Positions 16,801 to 28,106 of a DNA stretch of 37,463 nt are shown one piece after another (positions within the stretch are counted from its first letter, which is position 1; every line of letters starts with the position of its first letter). The notes under the pieces are model-generated. The model was not told the origin of the DNA. It made no database searches and worked only from the letters and a program-made list of their open reading frames with translations. The translations under genes were made by a program, and so were the position numbers. Source of the DNA: Saccoglossus kowalevskii (taxonomy: Eukaryota; Hemichordata; Enteropneusta; Harrimaniidae); the NCBI RefSeq assembly GCF_000003605.2, contig NW_003124894.1, forward strand, positions 338,703-376,165, in the 5' to 3' direction.

Positions 16801-17278
16801 AGCACAATTCGTTGATCACAAATAGGCATATCGACCACTTAATACAATAATGAATAGAACCCAAAAAACTTTACCAATTATTTAAACAATATAGAAAGTG
16901 CACAGAACAGCATACGTCATTGACAGCGTAATGATGAATTCCTGAAGTGATTTTTTTTATCGAACTGAACGTTTTTGTATTACAGCTGTGGCTGACAACT
17001 CAACTAGCAATCTGTGTGTGTACAGGTTGTTTCTTAAACGAGAACTGGATAAAATTAAATAAGTTACGAATTGTGTTTCGTGTTGCATCCCACACATCAT
17101 CGCAGCCCCACTTCAAGAAATTGTACAATCAATGATCACTATCATTGTGCTGAATCTATCATTTCAATCGTAATTTTGATATCAACACATCATTAGAATG
17201 ATTCCAACTAGCCATTCATACTGTGAAGCACACCTACTTCAAACAAAATTATATACGAAAAATTGTCATCTCTAGCAA
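13824..17278. other. No gene recognised
   Basis: AT-rich DNA with short CTGT repeats at 15113-15127 and a T-run at 15512-15524. Confidence 0.6.
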
Positions 17279-17312
17279 GGTTACTAAAAAAAGAATATTT
17301 TTGTTAGTAACC
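17279..17312. repeat. Hairpin with 9-bp perfect stem and A/T interior
   Basis: GGTTACTAA (17279-17287) is mirrored by TTAGTAACC (17304-17312). The interior can pair further as A-run with T-run. Confidence 0.7.
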
Positions 17313-17372
17313 GTGTCTCCAGTAGTAGTAAACAGTATATCGATGGGATACACAGTAGAGGTGACCTTGTTG

Positions 17373-17401
17373 GAGAAACGAAGTCTCTAGACTGGTTTCT
17401 C
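17373..17401. repeat. Nested near-palindrome of 29 nt
   Basis: GAGAAAC at 17373-17379 pairs with GTTTCTC at 17395-17401, and inside it AGTCT pairs with AGACT. It lies 60 bp after another hairpin. Confidence 0.6.
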
Positions 17402-17483
17402 GTTTGCGTCCACAGTTACAGTTGTTGTATTTGTCATTGATAACTTCACACACATGTCGCTATTCCAATAAAATGTTCCAAGG

Positions 17484-17556
17484 CATGTCATGTTATTTCA
17501 TGTCATGTCATGTCATGTCATGTCATGTCATGTCATGTCATGTTATGTTATGTCAC
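17484..17556 (+). repeat. (ATGTC)n pentanucleotide microsatellite
   Basis: CATGT units repeat with perfect ATGTC copies in the middle and ATGTT variants at both ends. Confidence 0.95.
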
Positions 17557-17890
17557 AAATCTGGTTAATTCGTGTATACTGTTCAACCCAAAGTTTCGAG
17601 AAAACGTCGTTTCCACATAGCCCTATAAAAGGAAATGACAGATAATATACAAAATGTATGGGGTGTGCCTGCAAAATCCGAAGGTTCACCTTAGTTTCAA
17701 CAGTACAAAAAATGAGAACGTCTTTCTTTACTTAGCCACTGAACAGACTACTTACTTTCTCGGCTTTTTTCAAAGTATATAAACACTGCAGCTAACTAAA
17801 AAAAATTAAATGTGGGAATTTTGAAAGCACTACAAATAATTGATAATTAGACGAAAAAGAAAATGACAATAAAAAATGAGTACCCGAATT

Positions 17891-17916
17891 TGTTGCCATG
17901 TTGCCATGTTGCCATG
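17891..17916 (+). repeat. 8-bp tandem repeat, three units
   Basis: Three direct copies of TGTTGCCA followed by TG. Confidence 0.9.
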
Positions 17917-17931
17917 TATATTACGTGGGAT

Positions 17932-18010
17932 TAGAGATGACGAGTGCTGGGTTACCGCAAAAACCGGGTAACCGCGAAACAAACAATGTTAACCCGGCTT
18001 TCGCCATTTA
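17932..18010 (+). mobile_element. Possible hAT-type transposon end
   Basis: TTAGAGATGACGAG is followed by GGGTTACCGC, CCGGGTAACCGCG and TTAACCCGG, a pattern like the termini of some hAT elements (TAGAGATG followed by repeated GGTAACC motifs). No matching inverted end or transposase was found, so this is weak. Confidence 0.2.
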
Positions 18011-21000
18011 TACACCAAGATAATATGTTATTGAAAAAAAAACACCAAAAAAAAAATACACAAGATACTGAATGTCTAAACTATACGATAAAAGTTGGTT
18101 GAATGAGATTCAGTAGATTTTATCATTTTAGCAAATGATTTGAAATAATCAATGACTAATTCCATTATATATTTTATATAAACAATCCTAGCTGCTATTT
18201 ATTTCCAAACATTTCAAGATATATTCTATACATTGATGGATTGTTGTTCTTAAAATTACTCAGCAGTCTATATATTTGAGTACAGAATAAAAATCTTTAG
18301 TATGGACTTTGAATATCGCGTGCACTCTTCTATCCTTAACCATGTAATAAAAGCGGAAATTTAGCACAGCTCGCCGAAGCAGTCACATAATTAGTTTACT
18401 TTTCTTTTGTGACAGATTGCGTTTACGGGGATCAGACTCGTTTCAGTCACACAACGTGATACTTATTGTCACCAAACAAACAAACAGTAAACGCTGTGAG
18501 TACATATCGGGTTGCTCAATTTGCTATTTGTATATGTTACGATCAGCGAAAAAATTTAAAATACATTTAAAAAAAACATTTATCGCCATGAAAGACTTCA
18601 AACTGTTTGTTTCGAACTTACTTCAAACTACCAAGATCAGTGCGAATTCCGACTAAACCCCTATAATTCGAGATCTGAAATCATGTATATCAAGAGAATT
18701 AATAACGAAATAAAGCATGTGACGAAACTGTGTCATGTTTATTAAATTACGTCTACCGCCGGGTTCACGATTGTCTCGCCGTGCATTATACTCCTACCAA
18801 AAAATGAACTCCGATCGTTTACTCGTGACTTAAACGTAACTACATGCTTATGAGAAGAACAACTATTTCTTTATATGCATATTTATCGTAACATTTCTTT
18901 AGTAAGAAAGCAGCATCATATTGTCACTTCGATAACCGAGGCGCCATCATGATCGATGTTCACGTCACTTTGGAAAACCCGAGCCATGATTGCTTGTGTA
19001 CGATTGCCGTACCTGCAGTTGCGTAGTTTTGAATTGCTGATGAAGCCATAAACTAACAATGTAGATATTTTAATAACTGTCTTGTTTGTAAATTTTATTG
19101 TGAAATCCGATTTTGGGACACGTTTGCACTACCGATGCTACGTTTACACGGGATCGGATGGACTAGTTTACTAGTATTATTTTGTTCATTTTGAAAATAA
19201 AATTTAAAAAAAAATGCTTTAAATGCAAAATAGTGTAGTGTTTGCGGTCACTCCGATCCCGACCAGTATTTTCGCAAAACACGAAAAGAGTTAACTATAA
19301 TTTGTTTTATAGTAGACAGAGTATGGTGTGGGTTGTACAATCCGAAGTGAATATTGCGTTGGCTATATCAGATTGTTGACAATCTTTATCCGTAGGTGTA
19401 ATTAAAATGGATCTTATCTCCATAAAAAAACTGCCATAACACAACACAACACACTGCTGCGCTCATTTCCGCACTATTCATTACATATATTTAATGGTAG
19501 AGTTAAGTTAAAGTTGTAAGTCAATATGCACTGTGATAAACTACGGAGCCACATTAATGGTTACTTGCCAATCGCCAAAAATCACCGAGCAGTTCCGTCG
19601 ATTCGACTGTGTTTGAGCATCGTAAGATGTAACCAAGACACCGAATTTCACGTATAATTTTCTGAAGATATACTATACAATAAATATTAATTGATAAGTA
19701 TTTTCCATTAAAATGCATTTGAGATGCAAACCAGACTCTTGAGTTTTTTTCTGTATAGTCATAACCTCACTTCCTTTCTAATTAATTGTACTCGTGTTAC
19801 CACTGCGCTTGAGCAAACAACGAACAATCCTAGGTTAGTTGTGTTTAGCGCCCTCCCGAAGCAGAATTATAATAGCAATGCATCGCATAATTATAATTAT
19901 AATATAATATAATGTTATTACGAAGATACCTCAAAGTATGCACGAAGACAGCGGAGGTCGATGCGACAGTGTACTTTTCTGTGTACATCTTTTCTGTGTA
20001 CATCTTTTCCTTCCAAGGATAAATCATAGGAATGCCTTAATACAAAAAGTTTAGAACAGAATCAGCGAACTTCTTTGTATGGAGTCCAGTCAAACCCTGG
20101 TGGCAGCCATGTTTATTTTTATTATCAGAGAACGCTTACGTGCGTAATCATTCCATATTTGGAATTCGCATTTCCTAATATGGTAGGATGAAAAAACCCG
20201 TAAAATACCGCAAAATTACGGCACGCTGTAACTTATGGCGTTACGGTGACAGATGTATAATAATAATAGATATTTTATTTTGGTCTCCAGTCCATATAAA
20301 ATATGTTTCTTGGCTCGTTACGAAGAGACTATGGGTAAGTATAGATGTGCATAATGCTATCAATTTTAGGACATTTTAAAGGGAAGTGGAATTCATCGTC
20401 AATAACTCACATGCTTAGGTTACAAATTCTCCATCAAACAATTATCAATACCGGCATTTCTTCCGACTATATTGCCAATAGGTAACTTTAACATTTTATA
20501 AGAGAATATCCACTCCAAAGTTTAGTATAGATTGCAAACCTTAAACAATTAAATCTATTGGAATGATTTGCTTTTTGTGCCAAACATACGTCTGAATACC
20601 AATTTTGTTTTGCTTCGGTTTCAACTGCGACTTCTAAATTCATTTGGAGAATATTTTCTACTGCTTGATTTTCCTGCCCAAAATCGAACAAAGATTGCCG
20701 ATTGCATTCATGATCTGTATATATCATGTGCGTTTATTTTAGTTATGCATTTGAAGTAGCCTTTCAGAATGATATATGATAGACGCTCATTCATAAGTAT
20801 TATTTACAGCGTTTTGAATATAATACAAAATACGGAAGTCTGCCACAATCTCTAAAAATCATACTTGCCACCGTGACGATAGATCTTGCTAAATCCGGGT
20901 ATTTTTTCACGATGATCAAAGTGTACGCTTTCCAAGAGTGGGTATGATTTGAAGCCACATACATAAGCAATAAAGGGCAATGTCATGAAATCAAACATTT

Positions 21001-21063
21001 TAAATTAGACAGGGATTCGATGTGTGTGACACTTTTTCGCACACTAAACTATTTGTACACGGA
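18011..21063. other. No gene recognised
   Basis: AT-rich DNA with a 15-bp direct duplication (TTTTCTGTGTACATC) at 19975-20007. An AACATGGCTGCC motif on the minus strand near 20117 opens only a six-codon frame. Confidence 0.6.
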
Positions 21064-21785
21064 TTTTAAAGCCACATTCGTTGTTTCAACTTCTCGGCGG
21101 TACTTACATGACTCAACAAATATTCGTGAGAAACAATCATTTTGAATAGGTTAGTTTCCGAAGTAGCAGACGTGATTTTTACTTTTATTTTAAGCGTCCT
21201 TAATTTCGTCTTAGATGGGTTAATGTTATTTTCCCTACTACGACTGAGCTTAAACAGCATATTAACAATACGTTTCAAATTGATAACAGTATTTGCCATA
21301 AGGGCAATATTATCGGCATACAACAGTGCAGAAAGTTCAAACAAATCATTTATGAATCCCTGAGACTATGCGCTACTTCCTTTATAAAAATAAAAACAAA
21401 ACAGGACTGATCAATCATACATTATTGTCTTAAACCTCGCTCCACGTGAAAATCACTATACATGACTTTGTCAAATATCATATACAACTTCCTATTGATC
21501 CCGCCCACATCAGATGTTTGCTGTCAACGGAATCAAAAGCTTTTCGTAAATCCATATACATACAACTTTCCACCTTTGCGCGACAAATATTTTGGGATAG
21601 TTTAGTCAATAACGTGATAATTCGTTGAGTATCCCTCTCTGAAACCTGCCTGCACTTCTGGCATCTTGTCGTTTTTACTGTGCCACTTTTAGGCAATGCT
21701 TCGGGATGCTAGTGACTAGTTTACTAGATATACTAAAAAGACTGACAGCTCTGCAATCAAGTTATCGGGACGTCCAGGGCTATTA
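21064..21785 (-). pseudogene. LINE reverse transcriptase remnant with altered catalytic box
   Basis: Reading leftward from about 21785: PGRPDNLIAEL, then QAGFREGYST (21652-21623), MDLRKAFDSVDSKHL (about 21555-21511), and LLYADNIALMA (YADN at 21320-21309) followed by INPSKTK. These are the successive RT blocks of a non-LTR element. The blocks lie in different frames, with stops at several points and a shortened segment before QAGFRE. The second catalytic Asp of YADD is Asn. It differs from the 4.4 kb fragment and is probably another family. Confidence 0.72.
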
Positions 21786-24429
21786 TTTGTATGACACTAG
21801 ACTTTAGTGCCCCTGAACCATCCCCAGCAAAACAACTAGTGTTAAAAATGCTGTTGAATAGAGAATTCATTGAGGGAATGGTGAAGTCACGGTATTTCAA
21901 GTGACCTGATTCACATCTTTAAATTCAAGTTTGTTTTGTCATAGGGGATTTTCAAGGCCATCATTTTTGCGTTTTTTCTGCTTTCAGTTCATTAATTCCC
22001 CCCCCGCCTAACACGTCTCGAATTTTCACACGCTGCTCTAGTCCAATTCGCAATTTTACTGTTCGCTGATTTTTAATAAGCTATTAAACTTTTACCGCAT
22101 TTGTGATAGATTAACCTCTACATTAATTTGTACGTTGTTCTACGTTTTCAAATCAGGTATCGTGTCGCATTCAGTATCAGTTAAAGTTGTTCGATATTAG
22201 ACTTGTTCGTTTCACTAACACCTTCACATACCCCCTCTGGCGACCGATCTTGTTTCCAGCTAAAGATTTTACTCCTCGTTTGTTATAGCAATTACTTCAA
22301 ACACACTTCGACGGCTAGCGTAATCTGTTCCGTCTCTGTCAATATACAAATATGGAGTCGTCCACTGCATGAAGAAAGCAACATCAATTTGGTCACGGCT
22401 GTCATGTCTTCCAGAGAAACAGCCTATTTTCTCTTACTGTAGTGCAATAGTGAAGACAAACAATAACTGGGTCTATACACGGGGCAATACGCCTGTTTTT
22501 TTTATTAGAAAACTTTGCGAAACTGTAACTTTCAGACTTACAAAATTTTGCCAAAAAAAATTTCGAATTTGTGAATTCAAAATGTAGTTTTTTAATCCGA
22601 ATACAAATGTTTATTTGAAAGCGGTCTTGGCCCTTTTTTGAACATTAAAATGTACGAATGTTAAAAAGAGAACAATACTGATAACACGGAGGGCGCTGTT
22701 CATCTTGCACTGTATCAGACAATGATCAACTATGCGATTAGCATAACTGTGCCAAATTCCATGCATAATGCTTGTGGACTAAGTCTGATACTCACTGATT
22801 GTGTCTTATATTCATTATTTAAATAAAATAAAATAATATTTTTTCAATATGTTAATAGATCTATAATATCATAGTTAACATATGCGCTGTATAACTTTTT
22901 AAGGATTATTTTATCAAATTCCATTTTATCGTGATTGGAGCAATACTTCAATGTATTCGCTGGAATATTTAATGTGTTCTATGTTATCTAATATCTTTCC
23001 CGACTAATGGGGAGGGGGTCGCCATTTTTTGAAAAGACGACCATGGGTAATTATTTTTCATACATCCTCAAGAAGAATATGCCGTCCCGCCCGTTCCCAC
23101 AAAATACTGCGACAATCTATTTGCTAACCAAGATTTAAATATTCATTATCTGCTCTATCGTTTGTTTTTCACGTCGCTAGTAATACTGTGTTCCCCTATA
23201 CTAGGTTTAGGCAGCAATGGAAAAATTATTCCCAATGTTGATGAGTCACCTATGTTTGCTCCACTCACATTGAAGACCGCCCTCAACGAACTAAAGATCA
23301 TTATATAACAGAGATTTGTTATAAGGGACCATGTGGCCTGAAATGGATCAGAACTAAAATAGAATTCATATTTTTGTTTTATTTATAAAGAGTTATGTAT
23401 ACTGATGAGTAATTTGCCTTCTCTGTTACGAGAATAATTATACTTTCAATCCCGTGACCTAATATAGAAAAAATATAATACTGCATCAACATTCAGAAAA
23501 GATGGTTACCTGTGGTTTATATTACCTCCTACGAATTGTTTTTTAACTATGGAAAATAATACGTGTTACTGTACGTGCTATTGGGACATTATTATTACAG
23601 AGATGTGATTGAAGTGGTCCCTATGAAATGACCGTACGTCAACGCTCTGGTGATAAGACTAGCCTGTATACAATTTCTTATTGTTCATCCAAACACATTT
23701 AGAAGGGTATGATTTATAGATTTGAAGGCGTAATAGGAAAGCACCATACCCCTGTGGATGCTTTTAATCGTGCTGAAATTTTATCGTGGCCGTTAACAAT
23801 TTATATAGATTTCGAAACATTCGTTTGTTACCGAACACGTAATTGAACGTTCTAGTAATACTCTCCGTATAAGGTGGTCCGCGTTAACTGCTGGTCCGAG
23901 CCGCGGCACTATTCATCTTAATGGTTGGTTGTCATATATTGCTTGAAAGGTCATCGTCCTGGATTCGTTTATAGTTAGCCGTTATATAAGTCGTGGATCG
24001 GACGTTTTGAACAGTTATAATAAACCTATTAAGCGTTGCATACTAGACTTTCTGTGCCTTTTGATTGTGTACGCCCTTACCGCCTGGTAAAGATTCCCGT
24101 ACTGACGTCTGGGCTGAACGATTTATGAAGCTAATTCACGATTGCTGAGTTCTACAAACTTCATAAAAACCATGACGGCACTAACATGTTGGCGATCTGA
24201 TCGGAAGTGAACGACATGTAAATAAACAATGTATTTTACACGCGTTGTATACGTCGCTATGAGTCCCATATCGAAACAGGACGCGATGCGACGACCACCG
24301 CCCCGGGCCACCGCCCTTTAAGGTGGGACGCCAACAACACGAAAGAAGGGAAAAACGAATTAGTCGTTTCATCACTCTACGTATGTTTCATTACGTTTAG
24401 TAAGCTCGACGTAAAATCCCAACGAGTTA
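21786..24429. other. No gene recognised
   Basis: AT-rich DNA with a CpG-richer stretch at about 23870-24330. A TTATATAAG box (23983) and AATAAACC (24021) there could belong to a promoter or an LTR-like remnant, but no repeat partner or primer-binding site was found. Confidence 0.5.
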
Positions 24430-25012
24430 TGCTATTGCTATATTGATACCTTTATTTCAATGTTCTTTTCCATAAAGATTAAAAGTAACGAAATATTGGA
24501 TAACTATGTTGGCGTGATTTGACATTATCTTTCCTATTATATATGGGTTATTTTATTGGTGCTGTTTATCTTTCATGTCTTCGGAATATTATTACTTTGT
24601 TGTATTCTTTCATCAAAACCTAAAATAAGGATTACGACAACAATATAGGTAGAGAAAGATAACTCCCAGTCAACCGTTAGAGGGCGCGCGTTTGAGGGTT
24701 GAAGGTTATTTTTTGACCTGACGAACTAACCGTAGGTGGAATTAAGTTCGCGCACTGTAAATGTGTATTTGTCCTATTTCCAACTTTCATAATTTGGAGC
24801 TGTATGTTGTAGACATGGACGTGGGCAGTGTCTGTACCAGTGTATCACCGCGGAAGTAGAGCAGAGCAAGCAATCGTGAGTCATACCATTCATTCTACTA
24901 TAGTATGTCGTAGAACCATTGAGTTCATGGCGCATTGTTCCCTGGCAGGGTTATACGAAACTGTCTCTTGCGATGACAATAGCATGCGGGCCTTAATTTC
25001 GCGTACAAAAGA
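24430..25012 (+). repeat. Dispersed repeat, copy A (about 580 bp)
   Basis: It aligns over most of its length with 36768-37287 in the same orientation. Shared blocks include GCGTGATTTGACATTATCT, TTGAAGGT, ACGAACTAACCGT, TATTTGTCCTATTTCCA, GTGTCTGTACCAG, AGCAAGCAATCGTGAGTC and GCGTACAAAA. Copy A has about 60 extra bases near 24,580-24,680. There are no shared open frames, no clear terminal repeats and no A-tail. It is an unclassified interspersed element. Confidence 0.75.
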
Positions 25013-25092
25013 ATGTGTATGCAAAAGAATGCAAATGATTATCGTACAAAAACATGTATAGTAAAAATACAGTGTTGATACTGGGTACGTTA

Positions 25093-25127
25093 AACCACAG
25101 TCCCACTATCCCAGAGGGACTGTGGTT
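25093..25127. repeat. 12-bp perfect inverted repeat with 11-nt loop
   Basis: AACCACAGTCCC (25093-25104) and GGGACTGTGGTT (25116-25127) are exact complements. It lies just after dispersed repeat copy A and before the large gap. Confidence 0.85.
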
Positions 25128-25186
25128 AAACTGACCTTCAATTAGCCCTGGACCCATGTCGTTGTGTCGAGCGGACGATATTTACA

Positions 25187-25204
25187 TCGGTCGCTTGACT
25201 GTCC
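25187..25204. repeat. Left arm of a separated 18-bp inverted repeat
   Basis: TCGGTCGCTTGACTGTCC is the exact reverse complement of 28089-28106. Similarity extends weakly to the flanks. The pair encloses about 2.9 kb, including the large gap. Confidence 0.6.
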
Positions 25205-25223
25205 GCTCCACAGTCAGCTGGCA

Positions 25224-26206
25224 NNNNNNNNNNNNNNNNNNNNNNNNNNNNNNNNNNNNNNNNNNNNNNNNNNNNNNNNNNNNNNNNNNNNNNNNNNNNN
25301 NNNNNNNNNNNNNNNNNNNNNNNNNNNNNNNNNNNNNNNNNNNNNNNNNNNNNNNNNNNNNNNNNNNNNNNNNNNNNNNNNNNNNNNNNNNNNNNNNNNN
25401 NNNNNNNNNNNNNNNNNNNNNNNNNNNNNNNNNNNNNNNNNNNNNNNNNNNNNNNNNNNNNNNNNNNNNNNNNNNNNNNNNNNNNNNNNNNNNNNNNNNN
25501 NNNNNNNNNNNNNNNNNNNNNNNNNNNNNNNNNNNNNNNNNNNNNNNNNNNNNNNNNNNNNNNNNNNNNNNNNNNNNNNNNNNNNNNNNNNNNNNNNNNN
25601 NNNNNNNNNNNNNNNNNNNNNNNNNNNNNNNNNNNNNNNNNNNNNNNNNNNNNNNNNNNNNNNNNNNNNNNNNNNNNNNNNNNNNNNNNNNNNNNNNNNN
25701 NNNNNNNNNNNNNNNNNNNNNNNNNNNNNNNNNNNNNNNNNNNNNNNNNNNNNNNNNNNNNNNNNNNNNNNNNNNNNNNNNNNNNNNNNNNNNNNNNNNN
25801 NNNNNNNNNNNNNNNNNNNNNNNNNNNNNNNNNNNNNNNNNNNNNNNNNNNNNNNNNNNNNNNNNNNNNNNNNNNNNNNNNNNNNNNNNNNNNNNNNNNN
25901 NNNNNNNNNNNNNNNNNNNNNNNNNNNNNNNNNNNNNNNNNNNNNNNNNNNNNNNNNNNNNNNNNNNNNNNNNNNNNNNNNNNNNNNNNNNNNNNNNNNN
26001 NNNNNNNNNNNNNNNNNNNNNNNNNNNNNNNNNNNNNNNNNNNNNNNNNNNNNNNNNNNNNNNNNNNNNNNNNNNNNNNNNNNNNNNNNNNNNNNNNNNN
26101 NNNNNNNNNNNNNNNNNNNNNNNNNNNNNNNNNNNNNNNNNNNNNNNNNNNNNNNNNNNNNNNNNNNNNNNNNNNNNNNNNNNNNNNNNNNNNNNNNNNN
26201 NNNNNN
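25224..26206. other. Assembly gap (983 N)
   Basis: Unknown sequence. Open frames that span it are artefacts. It begins 20 bp after one arm of an inverted repeat whose partner is at 28089. Confidence 0.98.
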
Positions 26207-26690
26207 TGCATGGATGTTAACAGAATGTTGTCGTTTGGTCACAGTTGCGCAATAAATGATGGACTATTTTGAGCGTAACTATAAAATGTGTCACCGAAGT
26301 ACTCACACGTGTGCATGGATTCCAATAGTTTGTGCTATGAAGAAACTCCATTAGAAAATAAAAGTATTGTGTAATTTGTAGTGGGAATATATTCGAATAG
26401 AATCTCAAATCTTGTTTCTTTTCAAAGCGTATTTATATAATAAAAATTGTTTATGAAAATGTTTTTTATATTTTTTCGATAGATTGAATTTACAAATGAT
26501 GAGTTATTTTGTTATACCACCACTCGAATTATATGTTACGAATTTCTGATAGTTTAGACTTTGTGTTCTTGCGAACGGGAAGACGTTTACTGGTGTACAG
26601 TGAACATCGATAAAGGCGAACGTATTTCGAAAGTTGTGAAATCATAGTACTGTTTTGGCATTATACGACTTGCAGTTCCCTTTTTATGAA

Positions 26691-26927
26691 TTTTGTGTGA
26701 CTGACCGTGTTTTCGAACTGTAGTATTATGTAAATCTTCCCCGGGAAAATCTGCAAGCAAAGTTTAATGAAATTGCCATTTTCACGCTGCGTCATAACGT
26801 GGAGTATGCCAAATTGTTCGTCCCGTGTTCCCCAATTCATTTAAAAATTCCTTTGGATTTGGGGGACTTTGTGTGACTGACCGTGGTGTTTGTAAACATT
26901 AGTCGAACTGTAGTAGTGTGTAAATCA
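26691..26927 (+). repeat. Diverged direct repeat
   Basis: TTTTGTGTGACTGACCGTG ... TCGAACTGTAGTATTATG (26691-26737) recurs as GTGTGACTGACCGTGG ... TCGAACTGTAGTAGTGTG (26870-26927), with an extra 15 bp in the second copy. An AT-rich piece between them (CAATTCATTTAAAAATTC) is also echoed near 26960. Confidence 0.6.
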
Positions 26928-27099
26928 ACGTGGGGTTGCCATCGTCTCTTGTTTACCAACTCATTTAAATACGTTTGTGTTCTCGACTGAAGTGATTTCC
27001 ATTTACTTCGTCTGTTATAAATCAACTGTATTAGGTTTCTTCGAACGTCATATATTGCCATCGGGATTATGTCTACTACACTCGGTGGTGTAGTGCGTA

Positions 27100-27320
27100 T
27101 CGATCTTCTTGTATGAAGCGCACCGAACCCGGAAATCGACGGCAAAAAAATTAAATCGGGATGGTCTCGTCACGTAATTTCTTACCTTGTTCTTGAACGC
27201 AGTACACTTGGCTATGAATTTCCGCATACCCACGCTAATAGGAATAGTGCATCGTGGGTAATACTGTATTGATTGGGGTGAAACAAACATGGCTGCCGTA
27301 ATGCCTGTCGTTCGATTACA
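27100..27320. promoter_or_regulatory. Possible divergent promoter, CpG-richer patch
   Basis: This stretch is richer in CpG than its surroundings. It holds an ETS-like CCGGAAAT near 27130, a GCATCGTGGGTAAT element near 27250 loosely like the ZNF143 motif, and a YY1-like AACATGGCTGCC at 27286. The two candidate start codons on opposite strands share or flank this patch. The combination is typical of housekeeping promoters, but none of the motifs is proof. Confidence 0.3.
27186..27290 (-). CDS. Candidate first exon on the minus strand, unknown
   Basis: Reading leftward, ATG at 27290 or, in the same frame, at 27227 leads to MRKFIAKCTAFKNK, followed at 27185 by a strong donor (AAG/GTAAGA) in phase 0. 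Any further exons would lie to the left, partly in or beyond the 983-N gap at 25224-26206. I recognise no family. The case rests on the donor, the frame and the local base composition. Confidence 0.22.
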
Positions 27321-27471
27321 TCGCTCGTGTTTCTCTTCCTTCTCTGTTTTCTTCGATTTTTTTATTTCAATTAAACAGCGATTTGGCTGTGGCCATGCAT
27401 TTAGTCATTGTCGACTGTTTTTTTTTTCGAATTGGATGATTGTCATAGTAACATACGCTATGTACAATTAA
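27289..27471 (+). CDS. Candidate first exon or small protein, 60 aa, unknown
   Basis: The ATG sits in AACATGGCTGCC, which fits both a good initiation context and a YY1-like motif. The first 22 residues (MAAVMPVVRLHRSCFSSF...) lack acidic residues and contain Arg and Ser, as mitochondrial presequences do; the rest is Phe-rich and less convincing. I recognise no family. The coding part may be shorter if an internal donor is used. It lies in a CpG-richer patch opposite a minus-strand candidate exon. Confidence 0.22.
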   Translation: MAAVMPVVRLHRSCFSSFSVFFDFFISIKQRFGCGHAFSHCRLFFFSNWMIVIVTYAMYN

Positions 27472-27866
27472 ACGTACAGTAGAACAGTAGTCATTTATAA
27501 AGTTCAAAATAAACAAACAAGATTATTTAATTTAGTTTAATTCCTTCAGTTGAAAATTGAGTTTCCAAAATAAATAAATAATAACACGTACGTCGTATCC
27601 TCATGTATACTTCAAGTTTTCATTAAAAGAAAGTCAAAGTCTTTGAAATTGCGTTTTTGCCTGTTCGTCAATCCATTGCTCCCAAACACACCTTTAAATA
27701 CTCTTATTTTCCAAGCACCGAGATGGCTCTGCCAACTCTTGTTTTATTTTTTTAATTATCCTCTTTACTTTTTTTATTTTACTTGACTATGTTCATCTTC
27801 TATAGAAAGAATAATGTCAATAAAGTTATATTATCTTATCTTTATTCGTGACCTGCGATTGTACAA

Positions 27867-27878
27867 TGCGCATGCGCA
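27867..27878. promoter_or_regulatory. Perfect NRF1-type palindrome
   Basis: TGCGCATGCGCA is a symmetric 12-mer matching the NRF1 consensus (YGCGCAYGCGCR). A CTATATAGA box follows about 30 bp later (27908). No convincing gene starts just downstream, so a functional role is uncertain. Confidence 0.35.
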
Positions 27879-28088
27879 ATATGTTCAGTATTTATAACGC
27901 CACAGTCCCTATATAGACGTTTTACGGCTGGTCGCTGTCGCACAGCAAACTAATGCAAAATCGCTCGGAGTTGGGTATTTATATTTAATTTCTTGAGTCG
28001 TAATTTATTAATAATCATTATTAACTTGTAGCAAGCGCATTTGTTAACCCACAACTGCTGCACAGGAGGATCCATGGCGGTGTTGAGT

Positions 28089-28106
28089 GGACAGTCAAGC
28101 GACCGA
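28089..28106. repeat. Right arm of a separated 18-bp inverted repeat
   Basis: GGACAGTCAAGCGACCGA matches 25187-25204 in inverse orientation. It may be two copies of one element in opposite directions or the ends of a larger one. Confidence 0.6.

Noticed and set aside
17265-17943. GTCATCTCTA and TAGAGATGAC as a terminal inverted repeat pair
   Set aside because: They point outward instead of inward, so they cannot be the ends of one element between them.
23870-24120. LTR-like TATA and AATAAA stretch
   Set aside because: No second LTR, no primer-binding site and no TG...CA borders were found.
25138-26255. Four frames of about 350 codons
   Set aside because: They consist almost wholly of unknown bases in the 983-N gap.
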